Source of the DNA: Rhodococcus sp. 14-2483-1-2
Lineage (GTDB): Bacteria > Actinomycetota > Actinomycetes > Mycobacteriales > Mycobacteriaceae
Direction of reading: 5' to 3'
Length of the DNA stretch: 64,000 nt
NCBI RefSeq assembly: GCF_002259405.1
Contig: NZ_NPFW01000014.1
Span: forward strand, 305,767 to 369,766
The number at the start of each line of letters is the position of its first letter. Position 1 is the first letter of the stretch. The notes under the pieces are model-generated. The model was not told where the DNA came from, ran no database searches, and was given only the letters and a program-made list of their open reading frames with translations. A program made the translations under genes and the position numbers. This document shows positions 8,196 through 17,607 of this stretch, one piece after another.

Positions 8196-11100
8196 GTGCC
8201 CAACGACATCGCGCATCCTCGAACGAAGCACCTCACCAGCGACTTCCCGGTGGTGGGGATCCTCGGCGACGTCGCGACCCGAATCGACAGCGATCTCGTT
8301 CCGGTACCGGGTGCGCGGGCGCAGGCCCTGCTGGTGGCCTTGGCGCTGGTGCCGGGGCGCATGCGGTCGGCGCAGGTCCTCATCGACGAGGTGTGGCAGG
8401 ACGAGCCTCCCCGTTCGCCGAAGAACGCTCTGCAGACGCAGATCTCTCGGCTGCGTTCTGTGTTGCCCACGGGCGTTCTCGAGAGCGATCGCGGCGGCTA
8501 TCGGTTGGCTCTCGATACCGAGGAGACCGACCTCGGCCGCGCGCGTGTCCTCACCCGTGCGGCCGAGGCTCGACTCGCTTCTGCGCAGTGGCAGGACGCC
8601 CTCGACGGCGCGCTCGACGCCCTGATCCTGTGGCGAGGGGAGCCGCCGGAATCTGTCCGAGTACAGGCCGAACTGCTCGAGGCGGCGCTCAGGTCCGTAC
8701 AGATCTCGGCGCTACTGGGGTTGCGCCGTTTCGATGACGCAATCCCGCTCGCACAGGCGAGAGTCGCCGCAGATCCAAGCGACGAACTCGCCACCGCCGA
8801 CCTCATGCGTGCAATGCACGGCGCAGGCAGATCCAACGATGCCCTGACGGTGTTCGTGGCGTTGCGAACCGAACTCGCCGAACGTCTGGGAACCGACCCG
8901 TCGCCGGCCGTGACCGCGGTGAACACCGAAATTCTGGGACAGACCGCACCGAAGATGCTGCAGATCATCGGTCTGCGCGCCGCACCGAACGCACTCATCG
9001 GACGAGGCGACGACGTCGACGCGATCGAGGAACTGCTCGGCAGTTCTCGTGTCGTCACCGTCCTCGGTCCCGGCGGTGCGGGTAAGACGCGGATCGCACA
9101 CGAGCTCGGTCGCCGCGCTGCGGCTCACATGTCGGTGGCGTTCGTCGAACTGGCTTCGCTGCGCAGCGAGGAGGATGTCGCGTCGGCGATCGGAGCGACC
9201 CTCGGGCTCTCCGAGGCCGACGTCAAGGTCGGTGGTCTTCAGGTCACCCGGATCCATTCGATTCGGGAACGACTGGTCGATGTCTTCTCGACGCGGCGAG
9301 GATTGCTGATTCTCGACAATTGCGAGCACGTGATCGACGAGGTCGCGGTGGTGGTCGACGCCCTGGTGGCGTCGACCGACGCGGTGACGGTGCTGGCGAC
9401 GTCGCGTTCCCCGATGGGGATCACGGCCGAGTCGGTCTTCCCACTGCCGTCGTTGGGTGTCACCGGCTCGAATTCGCCTGCGACGGAACTGTTCTGCATC
9501 AGGGTGCGGGCGGTCCGGCCGTCGGCGCGCCTCGAACCCGACGCCGTGGCCCGACTGTGCCGTACGTTGGACGGCTTGCCGTTGGCGATCGAACTGGCTG
9601 CGGCGCGGGTCAAGTCGATGAGCGTCGAGGAGATCGACGCGAGGCTCGACCGTCGCTTCACGCTGCTGCGATCGGCGGATCGAACCAGGCCGGAACGGCA
9701 TCGGACGTTGCATGCCGTCATCGACTGGAGCTGGAATCTGCTCGACGCCACCGAGCAGGCGGCGCTGCGTCGACTGTGTCGATTTCCGGCGGGATTCGAT
9801 CTCGACGCCGCGAGGCAGGTGGCGCAATGGGCTGCAGTGGAAGATGTTTCGGTTGCGCTCGACGGTCTGGTGAATCAGTCCATGCTCAGCGTTGTCGAGA
9901 CGCCGATCGGTATTCGGTACCACATGCTCGAGACAGTGCGCGAGTACGGCGAGGAGCAACTCGACGCCAGTGGCGAGGCCGGAGCCGTCGCAGTTCGGCT
10001 GCGCGAGTGGTCGACATCGGTCGCGGTTCGAGTATCCGCCGGCTACTCCGGTGGGCACCCGGCCGAGATGGTCGCGCTCATGGAAGCCGAACACGACAAC
10101 CTGCTGTCGGTGATGAGACATTCGTTCGGGCAACAGTTCTCGGACAACGTGTGCACGTTGTTCTCGGTACTGGGCTATTTCTGGGCCATGCGTGGGGCGC
10201 ATTCGGAGGTGCTCAACTGGGCAGACAGAGTGCAGGCCAGCATGCGTGACGGGATGCTCGGCACGCCCGACGACAATGCCGCGATGGCCCTGCTGGTGCT
10301 GGCGGCGCACTACGCCTACGGCGGAAATCTGCGTCGGATAGCTCGCATCAGGGTGGACCTCCGGCACCTGCTGCACAGTCGGGCGGGGATGTCGCCGGGG
10401 CTGCGCTTCAACTCGGAGGTTCTGGTTCACCACGCCGGGGGTCGGGGTGTGGCCCGCAAGCTGGCCCTTGCCATTCGATCCGAACACGACGACGTTCGCT
10501 GCAACGCGTACGTCGTTCGCTCGATGCTGGCTCAGAACTCGGGTCGCCTGTACGAGTCGATCCGAGACGGCGAGCAGGCGCTCGTCATCGCACGGCGTCG
10601 GGGAGACCTGTGGGCCGTCGGCTCGACAGCGCAGACGCTGGCCAGCTCGTACGGGCTGTCGGGCGACTACGCACGGGCCGTGGAGTACTACCGAATCTCG
10701 GCCGACGTCATGTGGGAGATGCACGCTTTCGAGGAGAGCGTGCAGACGCGCACTTTTCTTGCGATGGCGTTGATCGGGGCCGGTCGTGTCGACGAGGGAC
10801 GCGGATTGATCGACGAGTTGGAAGCCGTGGCGCACGGGCAGGAGATCACCCTCGATCCACCCTCGGACAACGACATCGGTGCCCGCTGGGATCGCGCTCA
10901 GCAGCGGTCGAGTTCCGCGTCGCTGACGGCGGCGCGGGCTGCGGCGGATCTCGAGGACGGTGCCGTCGAGCAGGGTCTCGAGGGTTTTCGCGGAGCCTTG
11001 GCGTTGGGTGGTTGGCCGTCGGAGGATCCGAGTGATCCGTTCATGACCATTCTGGTGTGTGCAGCCGTCGGTGCGCACGTTCTGCACAGTCGTGCCGAGG

Positions 11101-11435
11101 ACGTGTCCGATGCAGTGGCGGCGTTGACGCGCAAGCCGTGGAATGTATTGGTGCCGGGCGGTTTCTACGACATCCCGATGCTCGGCGCGGTTGCGTGTGC
11201 GGTGGGTTCGTTCGAGATTCACAGGGGAGACCGGGCATTGGGGGTGCAGTTGTCGGCGGTGTCGAAGAAGGCGGTGGGTCGGCAGGACTTCCCGACGATG
11301 CAGATCGATCGGCATCTGAGAGCGGCCCGAGCGATTGCCGGTGACCGCGAGGTCGATGCCGGGCTCGCTCGGGCCGCTGAATTCACCAGAAATGGTGCGC
11401 TGCAAGAGATTCTGCGGTTGCTCGCGCTGGTCTAG
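8196..11435 (+). CDS. AfsR/SARP-type regulator: DNA-binding, BTAD, NB-ARC ATPase and TPR-like domains
   Basis: 1079 residues from GTG 8196. In-frame starts up to 8055 exist, but the homologous part begins at HLTSDFPVVGILGDV; a TACGAT box ends 9 nt before the GTG. Domain order: OmpR-like winged helix (about 10-105, with KNALQTQISRLRSVL), BTAD helical domain (110-250), NB-ARC/STAND ATPase with P-loop VLGPGGAGKTR (near 290) and LLILDNCEHVID (Walker B), then helical repeats to the C-terminus. STAND regulators switch on transcription after ligand-driven ATP binding. It is divergent from the Hsp70-like gene, and its 3' end overlaps the convergent exporter by 4 bp. Target genes unknown. Confidence 0.82.
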   Translation: MPNDIAHPRTKHLTSDFPVVGILGDVATRIDSDLVPVPGARAQALLVALALVPGRMRSAQVLIDEVWQDEPPRSPKNALQTQISRLRSVLPTGVLESDRGGYRLALDTEETDLGRARVLTRAAEARLASAQWQDALDGALDALILWRGEPPESVRVQAELLEAALRSVQISALLGLRRFDDAIPLAQARVAADPSDELATADLMRAMHGAGRSNDALTVFVALRTELAERLGTDPSPAVTAVNTEILGQTAPKMLQIIGLRAAPNALIGRGDDVDAIEELLGSSRVVTVLGPGGAGKTRIAHELGRRAAAHMSVAFVELASLRSEEDVASAIGATLGLSEADVKVGGLQVTRIHSIRERLVDVFSTRRGLLILDNCEHVIDEVAVVVDALVASTDAVTVLATSRSPMGITAESVFPLPSLGVTGSNSPATELFCIRVRAVRPSARLEPDAVARLCRTLDGLPLAIELAAARVKSMSVEEIDARLDRRFTLLRSADRTRPERHRTLHAVIDWSWNLLDATEQAALRRLCRFPAGFDLDAARQVAQWAAVEDVSVALDGLVNQSMLSVVETPIGIRYHMLETVREYGEEQLDASGEAGAVAVRLREWSTSVAVRVSAGYSGGHPAEMVALMEAEHDNLLSVMRHSFGQQFSDNVCTLFSVLGYFWAMRGAHSEVLNWADRVQASMRDGMLGTPDDNAAMALLVLAAHYAYGGNLRRIARIRVDLRHLLHSRAGMSPGLRFNSEVLVHHAGGRGVARKLALAIRSEHDDVRCNAYVVRSMLAQNSGRLYESIRDGEQALVIARRRGDLWAVGSTAQTLASSYGLSGDYARAVEYYRISADVMWEMHAFEESVQTRTFLAMALIGAGRVDEGRGLIDELEAVAHGQEITLDPPSDNDIGARWDRAQQRSSSASLTAARAAADLEDGAVEQGLEGFRGALALGGWPSEDPSDPFMTILVCAAVGAHVLHSRAEDVSDAVAALTRKPWNVLVPGGFYDIPMLGAVACAVGSFEIHRGDRALGVQLSAVSKKAVGRQDFPTMQIDRHLRAARAIAGDREVDAGLARAAEFTRNGALQEILRLLALV

Positions 11436-12265
11436 GCCTTGCGCATGTACATTCTGACGGTCAGTGGGGCGAAGATCGCGACGATGACTGCGGCTCCGAC
11501 GAGTGAGTACACGACGTGAATACCGAAGTGCCCGTTGTTCGCCAGCTCTCGGACCGCCGTCACCAGGTGTGAGACGGGATTGACATCGGCGAAGGCGCGC
11601 AGCCAGCTCGGCATCGTGCTGGTGTCGACGAAGGCGTTGGACAGGAACGTCAGTGGGAACAACACCAGCATCGAGATGCCCTGGACCGAGGAGGCTTTGC
11701 TCATCAGGGTGCCCAGGAGCGCGAAGATCCAGCTGATCGCCCAGGCGCAGAACATCACCAGCAGCACCGCCCCGAGGAGACCGAGTGCTCCGCCCGCCGG
11801 GTGATAGCCCATCGCGAATCCGGTGAGAAAGCAGACGACCGCGGCGATGAGATAGCGGATGACGTCGGCCATCAATGCGCCTGCAAGCGGGGAGATTCGA
11901 GCGATCGGGAGTGATCGGAAGCGGTCGAAGACACCCTTGTCCATGTCTTCTCGCAGCTGGGTGCCGGTGACGACGGAACCGGTGATGACTGTCTGGACAA
12001 GAATTCCCGGCACGATCATCGGTAGGTAGGAGCTCACGTCTCCGGCGATCGCGCCGCCGAAGATGTAGCTGAACATCAACGTGAAGATGATCGGAAGCAA
12101 CACCACATCGGTGAGTTGTTCCGGATTGTGGCGGAGCTTGAGCAGTCCGCGATATCCCATCGTGGCGGACTGTGCGGCGGTGCGGGCCAGGCCGATGTGT
12201 CGCACGACAGGTCGGTCGGCGGGGTCGATGTACGTCGACGCTCGTGGCGTGAGAGTGGTTGTCAT
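11432..12265 (-). CDS. DrrB-type ABC-2 exporter permease
   Basis: 277 residues with six predicted membrane segments. Contains the ABC-2 signature region around FDRFRSLPIARISPLAGALM and a terminal NPVSHLVTAVRELANNG stretch typical of DrrB-like permeases of daunorubicin-resistance and lipid exporters. The start overlaps the ATPase stop by 4 bp (ATGA), so the two are translationally coupled. Substrate unknown; neighbours do not identify it. Confidence 0.88.
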   Translation of the reverse strand: MTTTLTPRASTYIDPADRPVVRHIGLARTAAQSATMGYRGLLKLRHNPEQLTDVVLLPIIFTLMFSYIFGGAIAGDVSSYLPMIVPGILVQTVITGSVVTGTQLREDMDKGVFDRFRSLPIARISPLAGALMADVIRYLIAAVVCFLTGFAMGYHPAGGALGLLGAVLLVMFCAWAISWIFALLGTLMSKASSVQGISMLVLFPLTFLSNAFVDTSTMPSWLRAFADVNPVSHLVTAVRELANNGHFGIHVVYSLVGAAVIVAIFAPLTVRMYMRKA

Positions 12266-13215
12266 GCTGCGTCCTCGTCTGCGTTCTTGCCGGTGAGAGT
12301 CAGGAAGACCTCGTCCAGGCTGGGTTTGGTGACGGTGATTTCAGTGACGTCGATTCCGAAGTCGCGCAGTCGAATCAAGATGTCGGGGGTCATCGACGTG
12401 TCGGTCATCGGTGCGGTGAGACGAGCAGACTCGGGGCTGACGGACACCTCGACGCCCAGCTGCTCGGCAACCAACACTCGGGCGTCGTCGATCCGGTGTC
12501 GGTCGGTCAGAGTCAGTGCGAGAGCGGATGTACCCACCGACGACTTGAGCCCGTCGGCGGTGTCGTCGGCGATGACGCGGCCGTGGTCGATGACGGCGAT
12601 TCGATCGCACAGTTGGTCGGCCTCGTCCAGATACTGGGTGGTGAGAAGGACGGTCGAGCCCTCGGCGACGAGGCGTCGGATGGTGTCCCACATCTGCGCT
12701 CGGGTGCGGGGGTCGAGCCCGGTGGTCGGCTCGTCGAGAAACAGCAGCGGTGGTGCCGAGATGAGGCTCGCTGCCAGATCGAGGCGTCGACGCATGCCGC
12801 CGGAGAACATCTTCAACGGTCTCGACGCCGCCTCGGTCAGCCCGAATTCCTCGAGGAGTTCGACGGCCTTGGCTTTGCTCTCGCGGCGACCGAGCCCGAG
12901 TAGGCGGGAGAAGACGACGAGATTCTCGGTCGCGGTGAGGTCCTCGTCGACCGATGCGTACTGGCCGGTGACGCCGACGAGCGACCGGACGGCGGTGGCG
13001 TCGGCGACGACATCGTGGCCGAAGACGCGGGCCGAGCCTCCGTCGGGTCTCAGAAGAGTGGCGAGCATGCTCACCGTTGTGGTCTTGCCCGCGCCGTTCG
13101 GTCCGAGGACGCCGTACACCGCCCCGGTGGGAACGGTCAGGCTGACGCCGTCGACTGCGCGGTGCTTACCGAATGTCTTGACGAGGTTCTGGGCCTCGAT
13201 TGCTGGTGTGGTCAT
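12262..13215 (-). CDS. DrrA-type ABC exporter ATP-binding protein
   Basis: 317 residues. Walker A GPNGAGKTTT, signature FSGGMRRRLD, Walker B LLFLDEPTTGLD and the H-loop region are all intact. A C-terminal DrrA-specific extension ends in PSLDEVFLTLTG. Start is ATG 13215 (MTTPAIEAQNLVKTFG); an open frame continues upstream but overlaps the PIG-L gene out of frame and is not coding. Forms a two-gene exporter operon with the permease, of the family that exports antibiotics or lipids such as PDIM precursors. Confidence 0.92.
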   Translation of the reverse strand: MTTPAIEAQNLVKTFGKHRAVDGVSLTVPTGAVYGVLGPNGAGKTTTVSMLATLLRPDGGSARVFGHDVVADATAVRSLVGVTGQYASVDEDLTATENLVVFSRLLGLGRRESKAKAVELLEEFGLTEAASRPLKMFSGGMRRRLDLAASLISAPPLLFLDEPTTGLDPRTRAQMWDTIRRLVAEGSTVLLTTQYLDEADQLCDRIAVIDHGRVIADDTADGLKSSVGTSALALTLTDRHRIDDARVLVAEQLGVEVSVSPESARLTAPMTDTSMTPDILIRLRDFGIDVTEITVTKPSLDEVFLTLTGKNADEDAA

Positions 13216-13283
13216 GGGGCCAACGATCGCCCCGGGCGCTTGCACGACGCGTACGTCGCGCTTGCGTCCGCTGTCCGGCCAGG

Positions 13284-14063
13284 TCAGAGTGGGAGTGAGG
13301 TCTCCGTGAGGCCGACGCCACCGGTGCCGCGTAGCTTTCTGAACCATTCGGTGCCGAACGCGGTGGCGAGGTCCTCCAGAGGCATCTGCAGAAACGGTCC
13401 GAAGTCGCCGACCTGTGTTTCGTGGGCTTCCATTGCTGCCCGTTTGGCGTCCATCACGCTGGACACGTCGACCACCGTCGTGATCTCGGTTTCCGGCAGA
13501 CCGAACGTCTCCATGTCCGGCGGTGACGCTTCCTCGCCCCAGTGCGGATTGGCCTCCATCAACTTGCGCATGTGATCGCGGTTGGTGGTGGTCTCGTAGA
13601 CGAATGGGGTCTCGGCGATCTCGGTCGCGCGCTTGCCGACGACGTGAACCTGGATGTGGTCCGGATGACCGTAGCCACCGTTCGGGTCGTAGATGGTCAC
13701 GACATCGGCGTGCTCCTCGCGGAGGACGTCGGCCAGGCGTTGGGCTGCGGTGTCGACGTCGACGTTGCAGAACGCGTCCGGGTTCGCGTTCTCCGGAGTA
13801 CCGGCCATTCCGGAATCGGCGTAGTGCAGCCGCACGATTCGGGAGACTCCGAGAACAGCGGCCGAACGATCCAGCTCGACGCGTCTGCGCTCGGCCAGTG
13901 TCTCGCCGTCGGTGAGGATTCCGTCGGGGTACTCGCCGAGGGCACCGTCGGTGGCGGTGACCAGGACGACGCGGTGGCCTGCGTCGGCTGCGAGACGCAT
14001 CACGCCACCGGTGCCGAACACTTCGTCGTCGGGATGTGCGTGGAAGCAGACCAGAACACTCAT
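13284..14063 (-). CDS. PIG-L family (MshB/Mca-like) N-acetylglucosaminyl deacetylase
   Basis: 259 residues. Zinc-dependent amide hydrolase of the LmbE/PIG-L fold: HAHPDDEVFGTGG at residues 8-20 holds the first zinc ligands and catalytic Asp, and GGYGHPDHIQVH supplies the third His. Family members include mycothiol-pathway MshB and mycothiol S-conjugate amidase Mca. Which substrate this one uses cannot be decided without comparison. Start is ATG 14063; the frame is open upstream but would overlap the divergent hydrolase. It lies upstream of the ABC exporter on the same strand with 68 bp between. Confidence 0.85.
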   Translation of the reverse strand: MSVLVCFHAHPDDEVFGTGGVMRLAADAGHRVVLVTATDGALGEYPDGILTDGETLAERRRVELDRSAAVLGVSRIVRLHYADSGMAGTPENANPDAFCNVDVDTAAQRLADVLREEHADVVTIYDPNGGYGHPDHIQVHVVGKRATEIAETPFVYETTTNRDHMRKLMEANPHWGEEASPPDMETFGLPETEITTVVDVSSVMDAKRAAMEAHETQVGDFGPFLQMPLEDLATAFGTEWFRKLRGTGGVGLTETSLPL

Positions 14064-14125
14064 GTGGTGAATGCTTGCATGTCGAAGAGGGTGCGGCCCA
14101 GTCGGCGGGCAAATACGATCTGCGG

Positions 14126-15802
14126 ATGACCACACAGCGGTCGGCCGCGATTCGTTCTCATTGGCAGGATTCACGGGCGGATCGGTACTGCCGCGCACTG
14201 CATCCAGTCGGGATTTTCTTTGCTCTGGTGTTCTTCGCGCTGTCGATGACTCCGTCACTGCTGCCCAGAGCCTGGTATCTGCAGGCGGTTGCCACGGGAA
14301 TCAGCGTCGCGATCGGATACGGCGTCGGATGCCTCATCGCGTGGGTGGTTCGGATCTGTGGGGTGTCACCGAACTGGTCCGAGCAGTGGCGTCGCCGCGG
14401 GTGGTGGGCGTTGGCCGTTGCCGCGGCGGTGGCGATTCCGCTGTTCCTGATCTTGGGGTCGTGGTGGCAGCAGATCGTCCGCAAGCTCGTCGGTGTCGAG
14501 GATCCAGGCAGGCCGCTGTACATCGCGGTGCTGGTGGTTTCCGTGGTGGTTGCAGTGGCCGTGCTGGCGTTGGGTCGTCTGCTGCGGCGGGCATCTCAGG
14601 CGTTGACGCGGTGGGGCAAGCAGTACGTCCCGAAGCCGGTCGCGAGGATCGCCAGCGTGGTCGTCGTAGCCCTGTTGGTGGTGTTCGCCGTCAACGGCGC
14701 GTTGATTCGCGGCATCGTGGCGGTCGCGGAGAGTTCGGCCTCGACTGCAGACCGCGGCAACCACGAGGGCGTCGAGAAGCCCACCGCGGCCGAGCTGTCG
14801 GGTTCGGACGCGTCCAACGAGGAGTGGGATTCCCTGGGGCAGGAGGGCAGACGCTTCGTCGTGTCCGGGGTATCGCCGGACGAGATCAGTGAGTTCACCG
14901 GAAGGCCTGCGGTGCAACCGATCCGTGCCTACGCGGGCGTGGAGTCCGCGGACACCGTCGAGGGCGTGGCCGAGCGAGTGGTGGCAGAACTCGAACGCAC
15001 GGGTGCGTTCTCCCGCGCTGTACTGGGCGTCGCGACCACCACCGGACGGGGGTGGGTGAACGAGAACGTCGCTCGCCCTTTGGAATACCTGTACGACGGC
15101 AATTCGGCGATTGCGTCGATGCAGTACTCGTTCCTGCCGAGCCCGATGGCGTTTCTGGCCGACCGCCAGACTCCACAGGATGCCGGACGGGCTCTCTTCG
15201 AGGCGGTGTACGAGGTGTGGAGCGAGCTCCCCGAGGATTCGCGACCGAAGCTGGTGCTGTTCGGCGAGAGCCTCGGTGCCTACGGCGGACAGGATGCGTT
15301 CAGCGGCGCGCAGGACATGATCGCGCGCATCGACGGTGCCCTGTGGGTCGGTAATCCCAACTTCACGCCTCAGTGGGCGCGCATCACCGGTGGGCGCGAC
15401 GCCGGATCCCGCGAGATCCTGCCTGTCATCGACGGCGGCGAGCACGTTCGTTTCGCCAGCTCGTCCGGTGACCTCGACATCGGCGGGCAATGGGACGAGC
15501 CCCGAATCGTGTACTGGCAGCACGCATCCGATCCCATCGTGTGGTGGTCTCCGGATCTGATACTGAACCGGCCCGACTGGCTACGAGAAACCCGTGGTGC
15601 CGACGTCGATCCAGGCGTGCAGTGGTTCCCGTTCGTGACCTTCTGGCAGTTGACGTTCGATCAGGTGTTCTCCACCGACGTCGACGACGGCCACGGCCAC
15701 AGCTACGGAGCCGACGCGGTGAACATGTGGGCAGACATCCTCCAGCCGCCGGGCTGGACGGACGCGGACGTCGAACGGTTGTACGAGGAAATGGCGGGCT
15801 GA
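14126..15802 (+). CDS. Membrane-anchored alpha/beta-hydrolase (PF15420/PF10081 type)
   Basis: 558 residues. The N-terminal half has four to five membrane helices (from about residue 25 to 200), and the C-terminal half is an extracytoplasmic alpha/beta-hydrolase domain. The nucleophile elbow GESLGAYGG is around residue 380. A late segment with HGHSYGADAVNMW supplies the probable catalytic His. The two-domain arrangement is typical of COG4425 actinobacterial proteins of unknown substrate. Start ATG 14126 is 6 nt after a TACGAT box, a leaderless promoter arrangement. Divergent from the PIG-L gene with 62 bp between. Confidence 0.8.
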   Translation: MTTQRSAAIRSHWQDSRADRYCRALHPVGIFFALVFFALSMTPSLLPRAWYLQAVATGISVAIGYGVGCLIAWVVRICGVSPNWSEQWRRRGWWALAVAAAVAIPLFLILGSWWQQIVRKLVGVEDPGRPLYIAVLVVSVVVAVAVLALGRLLRRASQALTRWGKQYVPKPVARIASVVVVALLVVFAVNGALIRGIVAVAESSASTADRGNHEGVEKPTAAELSGSDASNEEWDSLGQEGRRFVVSGVSPDEISEFTGRPAVQPIRAYAGVESADTVEGVAERVVAELERTGAFSRAVLGVATTTGRGWVNENVARPLEYLYDGNSAIASMQYSFLPSPMAFLADRQTPQDAGRALFEAVYEVWSELPEDSRPKLVLFGESLGAYGGQDAFSGAQDMIARIDGALWVGNPNFTPQWARITGGRDAGSREILPVIDGGEHVRFASSSGDLDIGGQWDEPRIVYWQHASDPIVWWSPDLILNRPDWLRETRGADVDPGVQWFPFVTFWQLTFDQVFSTDVDDGHGHSYGADAVNMWADILQPPGWTDADVERLYEEMAG

Positions 15803-15840
15803 GGCGTCGGCCGATCGGTTGTCCGCCCACCCACCTCCGC

Positions 15841-15931
15841 CGCAAACGCGCGCGCATTTGCCGAATGCGCGCAGTTTCGCGACCTGTTCGTGGGCTGTTC
15901 CGCGCGCACCTGACAAACGCGCGCGCATTCG
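15841..15931. repeat. Palindromic 91-bp repeat, copy 1
   Basis: First of two copies (second at 16336-16426) about 89% identical (10 differences, mostly transitions), flanking the DUF4440 gene. It opens with a near-palindrome at 15842-15861 (one mismatched pair) made of alternating CG dinucleotides bounded by GCAAA/TTTGC. It closes with a second CG-alternating tract near 15918-15927, giving inverted ends like a small non-autonomous element. It sits between the upstream hydrolase stop and the DUF4440 start. Confidence 0.75.
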
Positions 15932-15951
15932 TGCGTGAGACAGTGCACCCC

Positions 15952-16326
15952 ATGCCGCCTGCCTCTGCCGGTCGACCCAACGCCGACGACGACCTGTCGA
16001 CGGTTCTCGAGCTCGAGCGAGAGCTGCAGACTGCGGAATGTCGACGCGATCGCGAGAGGCTGGCCCGTCTGCTCGCCGACGACTTCACCGAGGTCGGAGC
16101 CTCGGGCACGATCTGGGACAAGTCGTCGATACTCGACCTGCTCGGCAGCGAAATCTCCGTCGAGATCGAGGTGATCGAACCGACCGGACGGGTGATCGGC
16201 CCAGGTTATCTGCTGCTGCAGTGGATTTCGAAAACTAGGCAGATGCGCGCTCGCCGAACCTCGCTGTGGCGGCGTACGGACACCGGATGGGAACTGGTGC
16301 ACCATCAAGGCACGCCGCTCGCGTGA
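15952..16326 (+). CDS. DUF4440 / NTF2-like small protein
   Basis: 124 residues from ATG 15952 (GTG 15943 is possible). N-terminal helices with ELERELQTAECRRDRERLARLL, then ADDFTEVGASGTIWDKSSIL and a terminal WRRTDTGWELVHHQGTPL match the cone-shaped SnoaL/NTF2 fold of DUF4440. Members are stand-alone ligand-binding or isomerase-like proteins with no assigned reaction. The gene is enclosed by two copies of a palindromic repeat, so gene and repeats may have arrived together. Confidence 0.75.
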   Translation: MPPASAGRPNADDDLSTVLELERELQTAECRRDRERLARLLADDFTEVGASGTIWDKSSILDLLGSEISVEIEVIEPTGRVIGPGYLLLQWISKTRQMRARRTSLWRRTDTGWELVHHQGTPLA

Positions 16327-16335
16327 CCACTCCGG

Positions 16336-16426
16336 CGCAAACGCGCGCGCGTTTGCTGAACGCGCGCAGTTTCGCCACCTGTTCGCGGACTATTCCGCGC
16401 GCACCTGACGAACGCGCGCGCGTTTG
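16336..16426. repeat. Palindromic 91-bp repeat, copy 2
   Basis: Second copy, offset 495 bp from the first. Its left end at 16337-16356 is a perfect 20-bp palindrome, GCAAA(CG)5TTTGC, and its right end again carries a (CG)n-GTTTG tract. Alternating CG tracts of this kind favour cruciform or Z-form DNA. It lies between the convergent DUF4440 and menE genes, where it could also stop transcription. Confidence 0.75.
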
Positions 16427-16460
16427 CCGCAAACCGGGGGACTTCCGAGCAGCGGCCTGC

Positions 16461-17597
16461 TCAGCGCTTCCCCAGCATTGCCCGCAATTCTGCTCGATTC
16501 AGTTTTCCCGGCCCTCGGGTCGGCAGTGAGTCGAGGAGAAACAACTCTCGTGGCGCGGCCGTGACGTCCAACGACGATGCGACGTGAGAGCGCAACTCTG
16601 CCAACGTCACCGGCGCAGAGGCGACCACTGCGACCACCACTTTCTGCCCCAGTCGCTCGTCGGGCAATCCCACGACGGCGCATTCGAGTATCGCAGGATG
16701 TGTGATCAGTGCTGCCTCGACGACCTGAGGGACGACGGTCAACCCACCGGTCGAGATTGCCTCGTCGAGTCGCCCCGAGATGCTCAGTACCCCGTCGACG
16801 ATGGTTCCGGCGTCGTCGGTGCGGAACCACCCCGGTTCGGCGAAGGCCGGATGATCGGGTAGACCGCGGTATCCCGAGGCCAGAGTTCGTCCACCCAACA
16901 CGACCCTGCCGTCGTCGATGCGTACGACGGTACTGTGCAGCGGAACTCCGTCGTACACGCAGCCGCCGGCGGTTTCGCTCATGCCGTACGTTCGAACCAC
17001 GCGGATCCCTGCAGCATGTGCCTTCTCCCGCAACGGAATCGGCGTTGCCGCCCCGCCCAACAACACAGCATCGAGCGAGGCCAACGCAGCCACGGCCTCG
17101 GGATTCTCGAATACCTTCACCAATTGGCCGGGAACCAGTGACGTGTAGCGCAGGGGCCCCGACATCCGGCCCACCGATTCGATCAGGGCGACCGGGTCGA
17201 AACCGCGGGACACATCCATGATCACCGGCGAGGTTCCGGCGAGCACACTGCGCAGCAGCACCTGCATTCCGGCGATGTGGTGCGCGGGCAACGCCAGCAG
17301 CCACGACCCCGGTCCGCCGAGTCGTTCCTCGGTGGCCGTCGCCGACGCCACCAGTGCAGACGCGGGGAGCATGGCGCCCTTGGGAATTCCCGTCGTACCC
17401 GATGTCGCGACGACCAGGGCGACGCCGTCGTCGATGGGGGTACCCGGTGCCAGGGCGTCGTGCAGGCGGTGAATCTCGCGAGGATCGTCGGCGGGGACGG
17501 GAAGCAGGGCCGGGCCGTCGCCGGCGAGCATGCGGCTCAGCCGCGGCATGATGTCCGCCGCTGTCGGTCCCGACGGAATGGAAACGCTCTCGAGCAC
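16461..17597 (-). CDS. menE: o-Succinylbenzoate--CoA ligase
   Basis: 378 residues. Adenylate-forming enzyme that activates o-succinylbenzoate as its CoA thioester, the substrate for MenB. The AMP-binding P-loop VVATSGTTGIPKGAM, the YGMSETAGG core motif, WFRTDD and the C-terminal GRLDEAISTGG and GPGKLNRAEL (catalytic Lys) motifs are present. It is shorter than the usual 450-500 residues, as is normal for actinobacterial MenE. It sits beside two DUF3349 genes as in M. tuberculosis (Rv0542c-Rv0543c). Confidence 0.95.
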   Translation of the reverse strand: MLESVSIPSGPTAADIMPRLSRMLAGDGPALLPVPADDPREIHRLHDALAPGTPIDDGVALVVATSGTTGIPKGAMLPASALVASATATEERLGGPGSWLLALPAHHIAGMQVLLRSVLAGTSPVIMDVSRGFDPVALIESVGRMSGPLRYTSLVPGQLVKVFENPEAVAALASLDAVLLGGAATPIPLREKAHAAGIRVVRTYGMSETAGGCVYDGVPLHSTVVRIDDGRVVLGGRTLASGYRGLPDHPAFAEPGWFRTDDAGTIVDGVLSISGRLDEAISTGGLTVVPQVVEAALITHPAILECAVVGLPDERLGQKVVVAVVASAPVTLAELRSHVASSLDVTAAPRELFLLDSLPTRGPGKLNRAELRAMLGKR

Positions 17598-17607
17598 GGA
17601 CTCGAGG

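Noticed and set aside
8712..11405. Very long open frame (897 codons) antisense to the AfsR-type gene
   Set aside because: Composition is that of a shadow frame in high-GC DNA, with no domain similarity, and the sense strand holds a complete multi-domain protein.
13216..14133. Upstream extension of the DrrA-type ATPase frame
   Set aside because: Overlaps the PIG-L gene out of frame; the ABC domain begins at 13215.
15841..16426. CRISPR-like repeat pair
   Set aside because: Only two imperfect 91-bp copies enclosing a gene, no regular spacers and no cas genes.
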